Below, in pieces: positions 1-6,973 of a stretch of DNA of 12,293 bases (its first letter is position 1; each line of letters begins with the position of its first letter). The position numbers and the translations under genes were made by a program. The notes beneath the pieces were generated by a model. That model saw only the letters and a program-made list of their open reading frames with translations, did no database searches and was not told the DNA's origin. The stretch is taken from positions 1 to 12,293 of the forward strand of contig JAIWNQ010000249.1 of NCBI GenBank assembly GCA_020216745.1, written 5' to 3'. The stretch is from Candidatus Hydrogenedens sp. GTDB lineage: Bacteria; Hydrogenedentota; Hydrogenedentia; Hydrogenedentales; Hydrogenedentaceae.

Positions 1-82
1 ACCACGTGTCTGTCCACCCACCTAAATCACAAATTCGAATAGGAGCAATAGCATTTATCACATACTTCAGTTTCTTTCCCAT
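1..82 (-). CDS. GHMP-family sugar kinase, N-terminal fragment (runs off the window)
   Basis: Reading leftwards from the ATG at 82-80, 27 codons remain open to the window edge. The peptide begins MGKKLKYVINAIAP and contains APIRICDLGGWTDTW (residues 13-27). That is the N-terminal signature of GHMP kinases of the fucokinase / heptose-7-phosphate kinase type (APxRIxxxGGWTD), which phosphorylate a sugar or sugar derivative with ATP in the cytosol. The ATP-binding PxxxGLGSS loop and the C-terminal half lie outside the window, so the substrate cannot be named. A Shine-Dalgarno AAGGA (95-91) sits 8 nt before the start, inside the last codons of murB. The murB stop codon is only 5 nt upstream, so the two genes are probably co-transcribed and translationally coupled. 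Galactokinase proper is unlikely because its GRVNLIGEHTDY motif is not what is seen. Confidence 0.72.
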   Translation of the reverse strand, partial: MGKKLKYVINAIAPIRICDLGGWTDTW

Positions 83-87
83 TACTG

Positions 88-1050
88 TTATCCTTCATTT
101 TTAATCGTTTGATGTGGACAATACTGAAAACAACCATCTTCAAAAATAATCCGCACCTCTTCTTCAAGGCAAATGTTAAACTTCTCCAAAACCTTATGTT
201 TTGCAAGACGAATTAGATACAAAACATCATTAAAACTGGCATTGCCTTCATTCATAATAAAATTAGCATGGACTGGGCTGATAACCGCACCACCATAACG
301 ATACCCCTTTAAACCACAATCCTCTATTAACTTGCCCGCATGCTCATTCGGAGGATTCTTAAACACGCTACCGCAACAATGCCCTTCGGGCTGTTTCTCC
401 TTCCTACGGCTTATATAATGTTCATAAATAGGACGTTGGTCCTTGTCCGATTCCCTGAAATGGAAAACAGCCCCTAAGATAAGGTCTTCCGTCGAACAGA
501 ATTTCTGCGAACGATAACTATAAAGGGACGGACACATCGAAACCATTCTTAACCCGCCAGAGCTTAGTAAATGCACCTCTTCTGCCCACTCACAAATACA
601 ACCATTAACTGTACCCGCATTCATAAATAAAGCACCTCCCACCGTCCCAGGTATCCCCGTTAAGGCACCAACTCCCTCATAATTGTTCTCTAACATAATC
701 TCTTTAACAATCCGCTGAAGTTCAACACCGCTTGTGATGTAATACCTATCCCCTCCTAAGGACTGAATCTGTTGATACGCACATGTTATCAGAACAAGCC
801 CCCTAAATCCTTTATCAGATATTAAAACATTCGTGCCACCTCCCAAAATAAAACGAGGTAACGAAAATTCTTGAAAATACCTATATGCAAGAGCCATCTC
901 CTCCTCATTGATAGGAATCATGGCTATATCAGCACAACCACCAATGTTATAATACGTATGCGGGGCTAACGGATAATCCCTATAAACAAACCTCAATGAC
1001 AATATTTCTTCCAACTGTTTCTGTTCTATTTTTGAGTTTCCTTCAATCAT
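88..1050 (-). CDS. murB: UDP-N-acetylenolpyruvoylglucosamine reductase MurB
   Basis: MurB is the FAD enzyme that uses NADPH to reduce UDP-GlcNAc-enolpyruvate to UDP-N-acetylmuramate, the second committed step of peptidoglycan precursor synthesis in the cytosol. The FAD-binding part shows YNIGGCADI (34-42), GGGTNVLIS (70-78) and the hallmark GIPGTVGGALFMNAG (132-146). The C-terminal domain has CGSVFKNP (226-233), with Ser228 as the likely proton donor, and LEEEVRI (295-301), with Glu298 as the second catalytic acid. Tyr179-Arg180 match the YR motif, although the usual YRxSxF reads YRSQKF. The length (320) and the GSxFKNP spacing fit the shorter type II enzymes. The start is the only in-frame ATG after an upstream TGA. 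An AAGG lies just 4 nt before it, closer than for other genes here. No other mur or fts genes are nearby. The GHMP kinase gene follows after 5 nt. Confidence 0.96.
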   Translation of the reverse strand: MIEGNSKIEQKQLEEILSLRFVYRDYPLAPHTYYNIGGCADIAMIPINEEEMALAYRYFQEFSLPRFILGGGTNVLISDKGFRGLVLITCAYQQIQSLGGDRYYITSGVELQRIVKEIMLENNYEGVGALTGIPGTVGGALFMNAGTVNGCICEWAEEVHLLSSGGLRMVSMCPSLYSYRSQKFCSTEDLILGAVFHFRESDKDQRPIYEHYISRRKEKQPEGHCCGSVFKNPPNEHAGKLIEDCGLKGYRYGGAVISPVHANFIMNEGNASFNDVLYLIRLAKHKVLEKFNICLEEEVRIIFEDGCFQYCPHQTIKNEG

Positions 1051-1647
1051 TCTTCCTTCATTATTCTCTCTTCAATATCATTTCAAAAAAACAACGTTTA
1101 AACATAAAGCCTCATGACAACAAATATAATAGATAAACACACAAAACAAAGACAACCAACCCATTAAAAAGAAACATAAACTTTAACTCATTAAATTTTC
1201 CAATTTCTTTGTATCCACTTAACTACAAATACAGGAAAATGTACAAAAACAATTCTAATTAATAGAAAAATCCTTTTTTAACGCTGATATAACCCATTAT
1301 ATATTTATATTCAATAATATATTGCATATTTTGAAAATCACACCATAATTTTTAACAAATGATTTGGGAGAAATTCGAAACAGGTACTACCTCCACCCTC
1401 CTCCCTGTGTTTAAATCATACCGCTAACACCAAATAAGTAGCACAAATACCCCTGCACTTGTTTTTTACTTTGCAATTATATAAGAAGAAGAATATTAAA
1501 CCAAATATGGCATAAATGATACAAAGTTTTTAAAAGGTATCTAATGAATTAGAATGGATAGATTGGACATACCTATAAAAAGAGAGTTTTCTAATCATCA
1601 TCTCAACGGATGTGATTAACTCATATATTTCGAATTATTACCTTTTC
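1051..1647. other. 597-bp AT-rich intergenic region
   Basis: I found no reading frame with a convincing ribosome-binding site or recognisable product on either strand. The stretch lies upstream of murB and downstream of the membrane-protein gene, both on the minus strand. It should therefore contain the murB promoter, but I see no clear -35/-10 pair. Two local structures stand out: a hairpin at 1592-1618 (annotated as a terminator) and a C-rich run at 1390-1405 whose minus strand is a chain of short G runs. The rest is low-complexity A/T-rich sequence. Confidence 0.6.
1592..1618 (-). terminator. Candidate intrinsic terminator after the membrane-protein gene
   Basis: TAATCA (1592-1597) pairs with TGATTA (1613-1618), and CATC (1599-1602) pairs with GATG (1609-1612). 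There is one bulged T and a six-base loop. On the minus strand the hairpin starts 29 nt beyond the stop codon of the gene at 1648-2466. About 10 nt later it is followed by CTCTTTTT. The position is right for a rho-independent terminator. The stem is AT-rich and the T tract is not immediately adjacent, so the call is tentative. Confidence 0.4.
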
Positions 1648-2466
1648 TTATTGTATTTTAATAGATTCAAGTGCAGTTCGTATGTTTGCTTCATACGAAG
1701 GATAAATATGTTTATCTACTTTAAATAAAACGAAAAGATATACAGGGTCTTGACGGATATAAGTGTGATATTCCACTGCTTCTTCTAAATCCAGTATTAT
1801 TTCCACAGTTTCCTTCCCACATATTTGTTTAATCCCCTTATATATTATTTGTTTATATTCATTTTTCTTTGCATCTTTCCCGTAAATCTCATCCAAATAC
1901 ATCTTTACTTCATTTTCTATGTATTCACTGAACGTTTGTTCTTTTAGTTCCATTAGGAATTCTTCAATCCTTCCCCAGTTAATTTTTTTGTTTTCAAATT
2001 CAAAAAACTCATTTTTAAGACGAGAATGTGTTTGCCATCCATCAGGAAGTTGCATTTGAATAGTATAGCCTTTACCTTTCAATTTAGCGATATTTAATGT
2101 CTCATCTGGCTTTGCATAATGAAAATCAATATATTCTCGCAGTATTTTGAATGTTATAATGGTAAAGAAAATAGTTATGATACTTATTAATATGGCTCCT
2201 TTTTTTATATAAACAAATAATTGACTTATAAGGAAAGACCCAAAAGCAATTAGAAATATAGGAATAAGATATTTGTCTATAATATCACTCCCTTTTCCCT
2301 TCTTAAAGAGGCTTAAAATTCCAATTAAAAGCATAAGTATCGGAACAAGAGGAAATAAAATATTTTTTATTTCACCCGATATCAATTTTTGGACACTTAA
2401 AACTATTCCAAGCACGCATGTTACGATATATAATGCAAAAAATATCATACCCAATTTAGACCGCAT
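1648..2466 (-). CDS. Hypothetical protein: four membrane helices plus a C-terminal soluble domain
   Basis: I do not recognise this 272-residue protein. Four hydrophobic segments (about 7-26, 36-54, 65-86 and 89-109) form a compact N-terminal membrane module. After KILREYIDFHY comes a soluble domain (about 125-272) starting GYTIQMQLPDGW (133-144) and ending in YEANIRTALESIKI. The GYxIxLPxGW opening and closing helix recall PsbP/DcrB-like small alpha-beta domains, which are often extracytoplasmic or membrane-tethered. This is a resemblance by eye only. The start ATG has two GAGG motifs, 2 and 10 nt upstream. It stands alone, with 339 bp before it and 597 bp after. Its DNA is visibly poorer in G+C than its neighbours (14 of 60 bases at 1681-1740, against 30 of 60 in cysE at 8821-8880), which may mean later acquisition or weak selection. 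It is probably real because it has a clean start, helix architecture and a long open frame. Confidence 0.7.
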   Translation of the reverse strand: MRSKLGMIFFALYIVTCVLGIVLSVQKLISGEIKNILFPLVPILMLLIGILSLFKKGKGSDIIDKYLIPIFLIAFGSFLISQLFVYIKKGAILISIITIFFTIITFKILREYIDFHYAKPDETLNIAKLKGKGYTIQMQLPDGWQTHSRLKNEFFEFENKKINWGRIEEFLMELKEQTFSEYIENEVKMYLDEIYGKDAKKNEYKQIIYKGIKQICGKETVEIILDLEEAVEYHTYIRQDPVYLFVLFKVDKHIYPSYEANIRTALESIKIQ

Positions 2467-2805
2467 AACCTCTATACCTCATATTCTATTGAATATTTCT
2501 TTACTCACATCATTTTAATTTCTTTTTCTTTTTTGAACTAACATAGAATGCTATGAATAGTAATAATTATTAAAATACATGAAATCTTTAAATAAATTCA
2601 ATTTTGTATTAGTATGCTAAATAAATTATAACAGGAGAAAAGAGAATACAAATAATGAAAAAAGAGAAGAGGGAGATAAATATTTTAGAGAAGTAATTTG
2701 ACAATCATTTAATTAGAAATGAAAAACATAAATAAAGGTCACTGAGTATGTTAAAGAGTATAGAATAGACAACTTTTTTAGATTATAAGATGTCCGATAC
2801 TTTTT
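2467..2805. other. 339-bp AT-rich intergenic region without a supported gene
   Basis: This separates the end of the ankyrin gene from the start of the membrane-protein gene, both on the minus strand. It is A/T-rich, with no hairpin strong enough to call a terminator and no clear promoter boxes. The only start codon with purine-rich sequence before it (2655, plus strand) opens just 13 codons. The promoter of the gene at 1648-2466 must lie here if that gene is transcribed alone. Confidence 0.55.
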
Positions 2806-5451
2806 TTACTTTTGTATTTGTGTTTTGAAATATTCCGCTATCTCTGAATAACCCAATTTTTCAGTAAGCTCTATTGGTGTTCTTGACATAGAATCTTTGA
2901 CTTCCGCGCTGACTCCTGCTTTCAATAGTCTGTCCACGAGATTTATCTGTCTTTCCTGCACCGCAATATGAAGTGGAGTTAAACCTTCAACTCCAAATTC
3001 TTTTCCATCAAGGGGTACTCCTGCTTCAATAAGTGTATTTAACATGTCTAATGAATGCTTATGAATGGCTCTATGGATTGGAGCCTTTCCGAAATAGTAA
3101 ACCTCCGCAAATTCAGGGTAATAACTTACCAGTTGTTTCAACCCTTCTACATCTCCCTTCTCTATTCGTAAAAGGTATTCTTCGCAGATAACTGTTGAAA
3201 GGAGTCGAACAGTTCGTTGCAAGCCTTCATATAAACGGATTTGAGACATAGTTGTCCCAGCTACTGGTGTCGTTTTTTTGAGCTGTTTATTCACAAGGTC
3301 TAAAGGTGTCATCCCCATATTATTCTTCACACAAATTTCTGCTCTCTTTGCAAGTAACAGATACGCAAATCGTTCTTGTCCGTTCATGCCAGCATAGTGA
3401 AGGGGTGTATTCCCTGTATTATCAGGCAAATTCATATCGACTCCTTTTAATATAAGTATTTGTGCAGGTCCCCAATGTCCTCGTGCAGCACAGATATGAA
3501 TAGCCGATTGTCCTGTCTTTGAAATCTTTGTATAATCCACCCCCGCGTCCAGTAATGTTTTGGCAATTAAAACATGACCCCTTTGGCACGCCAGATGAAG
3601 TGGAGTAAAGCCATCTTTATTATACTCATCTAAAGGTAATTTCTTACTTATCAGCCAAAGCGTTGTATCTTGAGCACCACATTGGCACGCATAATGTAAT
3701 GCAGAATTGTTTTTCCCATCGAGTACAAACACATCCAATCCGAGCCCTTCCAGCCAGCGAATCATTTCCGAATTTTCGGAACAAGCACCGACATGGATTA
3801 ATGTCCTCTTTTCCCTGTCAGAAACATTCACATCTGCACCGTGTTCTACAAGGTATTTCGCTATAGTCAAACTATCAACTTCTACTGCTACAAATAAAGC
3901 GGTCTTACCTACGGAATTTGACACATTAATATTTGTCCCATTATTGACAAGGAATTCCACAGATTCCATCTTTTTTGCCTCAACTGCCAGATGAAGTGCA
4001 GTATTTCCATATCGGTCTGTGTCGTCTTTTTGTACCCCCTTTGAAAGTAAAAATTCCATCAAAGGAACCAACCCCCGCACAGCAGAAATATGTAATGCTG
4101 TTCGTCCATCTTTATCTCGCACCTGAATATTTGCCCCTTTATCGACAAGCCATTTTGCCATCTCCTCATTCCCAGCGTTTATTGCCACTAACAATGGTGT
4201 ATATCTATTTTTATCTACAATTTCTAAATCTGCACCTTGTTGGATTAAATATTCAGCAATTTCTTTATTCCCTTGTTCTATGGAGATTAGAAGTGGAGTT
4301 TTGCCATCTCTATTCCGAACGTTGATGCTTGCACCTCGCTCTACAAGTAATTTCACCACATCCATCTTCTTTTCATAGACTGCCAAATGAAGAGGTGTTT
4401 CTGAATTACGGACGACATTAATCGAATTAACATCTGCTCCCAAATCCAACAAATATGAAACCATTTCTGCGGGTGATTCCATAATTGCATATTCAAGAGG
4501 GAACATATCCTTCTTTACACTACCCAACCCATTAATATTTATCCCTAAATCAAGAAGTAAACGAACCATTTCTTTATTATTGTTCGAAATAGCAAGAGAT
4601 AAAGGTTTATCCCCCTCTATTGTGGATACTTCTAAACTTGCACCACGTTTAAGAAGATGCAATAACATGTCTTTCTGATTTTTGCTTACCGCAATGATAA
4701 CAGCTGGGGTAGAAAATCGGGTAGGAGGTATCGTCAACCATTCTGGATGCTCTTTTAAATAAACTTCAACCATTTCTATATCCCCGAATCCAACAGCGTA
4801 TTCAAAGGGATAATGTTCATCATACGCACGAAATATCTGAACAACCCCAAAGTTTTTATTTTCACCCGCTATAACTGCAGGGCTACTATATTTGTTTTCA
4901 TCTATCTCAAGGTTGGGTTTGGCACCTTTCATTATCAAGGTTCGTGCAACCTCTGGTGTTCCCGACTTGGCACATACATGGATAGGAGCATACTTTTCAT
5001 GATTCCGCATATTCGGATTAAGCCCTAATCCTATTAAATGTTCTATCATATACACGCTATCCGCTTTCGATGCTAAATGCAATGATGTGTTACCAATTTC
5101 ATCAGTACAAAACACATCACTGCCCCATGAAATAAATGTATCTAAAATATAGGGGTACCCATGCTCTGCTGTTGCTAAATACAATTGGTTTTTCTGTTCT
5201 GATGTAAGTTTGTCTTTAATTTCTGAGCAGTAAAGTAATGCGTATATGTCTCCTGACTGCACTATTTCTTCTATAGAGGCATATCCCCATTTACTTAAAC
5301 ATTCCTTAATAGTTACCTCAACATCTTTATTCACTTCAGCACGCACAATTTCTGAAAATAGAATAAAATCACCTAATAATCCAAGGGTCGTAATACTTAG
5401 GATAGTAGCCAAATTAAAGAGGTATATTTTCGTTATTTTTATCCATTTCAT
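2806..5451 (-). CDS. Exported ankyrin-repeat protein (about 22 repeats)
   Basis: This 881-residue protein is almost entirely ankyrin repeats, modules that stack into a solenoid and bind other proteins. The N terminus (KWIKITK, then a hydrophobic run to about 33, then IVRA-EV) looks like a Sec signal peptide cut near residue 38, so it probably works in the periplasm or outside. A short helical region (40-118) precedes about 19 consecutive 33-residue repeats (about 119-725). The best have the full TPLHLA and GADVN signatures, for example 351-381, 384-414 and 615-646; those near 185-275 are degenerate. A helical non-repeat linker (about 728-785) is followed by three more repeats (787-877). No catalytic domain is seen. 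The repeats differ clearly at DNA level, so they are old duplications. AAGG (5464-5461) lies 9 nt before the start. The stop of the GH30 gene is 19 nt upstream, which implies one transcript and a linked role, such as holding or inhibiting a partner. Confidence 0.9.
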   Translation of the reverse strand: MKWIKITKIYLFNLATILSITTLGLLGDFILFSEIVRAEVNKDVEVTIKECLSKWGYASIEEIVQSGDIYALLYCSEIKDKLTSEQKNQLYLATAEHGYPYILDTFISWGSDVFCTDEIGNTSLHLASKADSVYMIEHLIGLGLNPNMRNHEKYAPIHVCAKSGTPEVARTLIMKGAKPNLEIDENKYSSPAVIAGENKNFGVVQIFRAYDEHYPFEYAVGFGDIEMVEVYLKEHPEWLTIPPTRFSTPAVIIAVSKNQKDMLLHLLKRGASLEVSTIEGDKPLSLAISNNNKEMVRLLLDLGININGLGSVKKDMFPLEYAIMESPAEMVSYLLDLGADVNSINVVRNSETPLHLAVYEKKMDVVKLLVERGASINVRNRDGKTPLLISIEQGNKEIAEYLIQQGADLEIVDKNRYTPLLVAINAGNEEMAKWLVDKGANIQVRDKDGRTALHISAVRGLVPLMEFLLSKGVQKDDTDRYGNTALHLAVEAKKMESVEFLVNNGTNINVSNSVGKTALFVAVEVDSLTIAKYLVEHGADVNVSDREKRTLIHVGACSENSEMIRWLEGLGLDVFVLDGKNNSALHYACQCGAQDTTLWLISKKLPLDEYNKDGFTPLHLACQRGHVLIAKTLLDAGVDYTKISKTGQSAIHICAARGHWGPAQILILKGVDMNLPDNTGNTPLHYAGMNGQERFAYLLLAKRAEICVKNNMGMTPLDLVNKQLKKTTPVAGTTMSQIRLYEGLQRTVRLLSTVICEEYLLRIEKGDVEGLKQLVSYYPEFAEVYYFGKAPIHRAIHKHSLDMLNTLIEAGVPLDGKEFGVEGLTPLHIAVQERQINLVDRLLKAGVSAEVKDSMSRTPIELTEKLGYSEIAEYFKTQIQK

Positions 5452-5470
5452 ATTTTGACACCTTATTCCT

Positions 5471-6871
5471 TTACGAATTGTTTTTCAATATATAAGTCAC
5501 CACCGACTTTGCAGGAATCTCAGAATTAAAAAACATATTACTACATCTGACAGAAACGTTCTGTTCCTTACTTTCAGCGTTTGCTACGACTAAAACAATA
5601 GTCCCATCAGGATTTAAAAATGCAACATTATTAAAATAACGCCCTCCCTGCGTAGAAAAGATACGCACGGCATCCCGTTTAACAAATTTCATAAATTGCC
5701 CGTACATATAATAATCGAACCGATACTCAATAGTGTTATCTTCTTTTAAGACTATCATCGTTGGGCTGGCATGATGAGGTCCGCGGTTAGGTTTCCTCTG
5801 CCAGTCTAAGCAAATAACCCACAGGTTATAAGACCGTGCCCAATTTCGGAAAATTTCAATTATTTTTACAGCACCTCTGGATAGAAACGTAGAACCTTCT
5901 GTAAAATAGATATGTTTATCGGGGAATGCATCATGTAGAGTGCTTTGTGCCTCAACCCTACCTTCATAAAGGTGAAAAGCAGTCCCATCCACATACTTTG
6001 ACGCAACAGTATCATTAAAAATAGTCATAGGAAAATCCAAATTATTCCAATTATGGTCCCAGCACCATATTTTCGTTGTTATCCCTGACTTCTCGAAGCA
6101 AGGTCCTAAAAAATCACGAATAAAATCTCTTTGTTCCTCTGCAGTCCAAACACATGTGGGGTAATCCTTATCATTCATTTGAGGCTCATTCTGAACGGTT
6201 ATCGCATAAATCGGGATACCTTCTCCTTCATAAGCCTCTACATATTTTTGCAAATACTTCGCATAAACAGGATAATATTCCCTTAACAACACCCCGCTAT
6301 TCATCGTCTTGGTATCCTTCATCCAACCAGGCGGACTCCATGGAGAAGAAAAGAATAGGACTTGTGGGTTTTTCTGTTGGACTAATTTTACGATAGGAAT
6401 AACATAATTACGGTCTTTTTCTATTGAAAACCGTGTTAAGTCAATATCTATCTCTCCGTCAGGACAGTCGTTGTATGAATAATATGGCTCACCGACAAAA
6501 TCTGAGGTACCTATACATAACCGCATTAGATTCATACCTATCCCTTTATCAGGGTCTACAAGTTTTTCTATAACTTCTTCCCTTGTTTCTGGGGATAATT
6601 TCATTAGATTTGAACATGTAGCATGCTCTAATGAACCGCCCATACCTAATATTGACTGGTATTTCTCCTCCGAATTTATCTCAATAAGGATATTTTTCGA
6701 CTTCTTATATTTTTCTAATCGAACTACCTGCTCCGTCAAAGCATATTTACCATCTTCAGAACTTATCCACATTCGCACTACACCTTGTTCCTCAGCACAT
6801 AAATGTACGGTATTAAAAAGCGAGGTAACGCTTAAGCATAAAACAGGTACGAAACATCTAAAATGAAACAT
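5471..6871 (-). CDS. Secreted GH30-family glycoside hydrolase (glucosylceramidase-like)
   Basis: GH30 enzymes are retaining glycosidases with a TIM barrel plus a beta-sandwich side domain. They act on glucosylceramide, beta-1,6-glucan or xylan, depending on subfamily. Residues 1-26 form a signal peptide (basic start, hydrophobic core, then LCA-EE), so the enzyme is exported. Compared from memory with human GBA1, the active-site set is complete: Asp124 (GTSDF), Trp178 (SSPWSPPGW), Asn228-Glu229 (VQNEPQ, acid/base), His300-Tyr302 (HLY), Glu325 (YFTEGS, nucleophile) and Trp357 (LDWQ). The C-terminal beta strands (about 400-466) form the side domain. One deviation is that the usual GFGGxxTD motif reads GMGGSLEH (76-83). 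The length (466) is normal. AAAGG (6885-6881) stands 9 nt before the ATG. It heads a two-gene unit with the ankyrin gene and diverges from the SagB-like gene. The substrate is unresolved: a beta-glucoside or beta-glucan is likely, but xylan cannot be excluded. Confidence 0.9.
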   Translation of the reverse strand: MFHFRCFVPVLCLSVTSLFNTVHLCAEEQGVVRMWISSEDGKYALTEQVVRLEKYKKSKNILIEINSEEKYQSILGMGGSLEHATCSNLMKLSPETREEVIEKLVDPDKGIGMNLMRLCIGTSDFVGEPYYSYNDCPDGEIDIDLTRFSIEKDRNYVIPIVKLVQQKNPQVLFFSSPWSPPGWMKDTKTMNSGVLLREYYPVYAKYLQKYVEAYEGEGIPIYAITVQNEPQMNDKDYPTCVWTAEEQRDFIRDFLGPCFEKSGITTKIWCWDHNWNNLDFPMTIFNDTVASKYVDGTAFHLYEGRVEAQSTLHDAFPDKHIYFTEGSTFLSRGAVKIIEIFRNWARSYNLWVICLDWQRKPNRGPHHASPTMIVLKEDNTIEYRFDYYMYGQFMKFVKRDAVRIFSTQGGRYFNNVAFLNPDGTIVLVVANAESKEQNVSVRCSNMFFNSEIPAKSVVTYILKNNS

Positions 6872-6933
6872 AACTCATTACCTTTCTTGTAAAATAAATA
6901 ATAATTTTTTCTTTATAGTATAGCCTCTTTCAT

Positions 6934-6951
6934 CTATTATAATTATGATAG
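6934..6951. promoter_or_regulatory. Imperfect palindrome with TATAAT on both strands (divergent promoter/operator candidate)
   Basis: CTATTATAATTATGATAG differs from its own reverse complement at only one symmetric pair of positions (16 of 18 bases match). It contains TATAAT on the plus strand (6938-6943) and TATAAT on the minus strand (6941-6936). It lies in the 102-bp gap between the divergent GH30 (start 6871) and SagB-like (start 6974) genes, so it could be a shared -10 region or an operator. No good -35 hexamer is seen on either side. The surrounding sequence is very AT-rich, which makes chance dyads common. Confidence 0.35.
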
Positions 6952-6973
6952 GAAATAAAAATTAATAAATAGT

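Noticed and set aside
2655..2696. 13-codon frame on the plus strand (MKKEKREINILEK) with purine-rich sequence before it
   Set aside because: The AGGAG-like motif is too far from the ATG, and the peptide is a low-complexity by-product of A/G-rich DNA.
3975..4325. 116-codon open frame on the plus strand inside the ankyrin gene, with other shorter ones nearby
   Set aside because: It lies entirely antisense to well-formed ankyrin repeats. It has no recognisable domain and is explained by the repetitive codon pattern of the gene.
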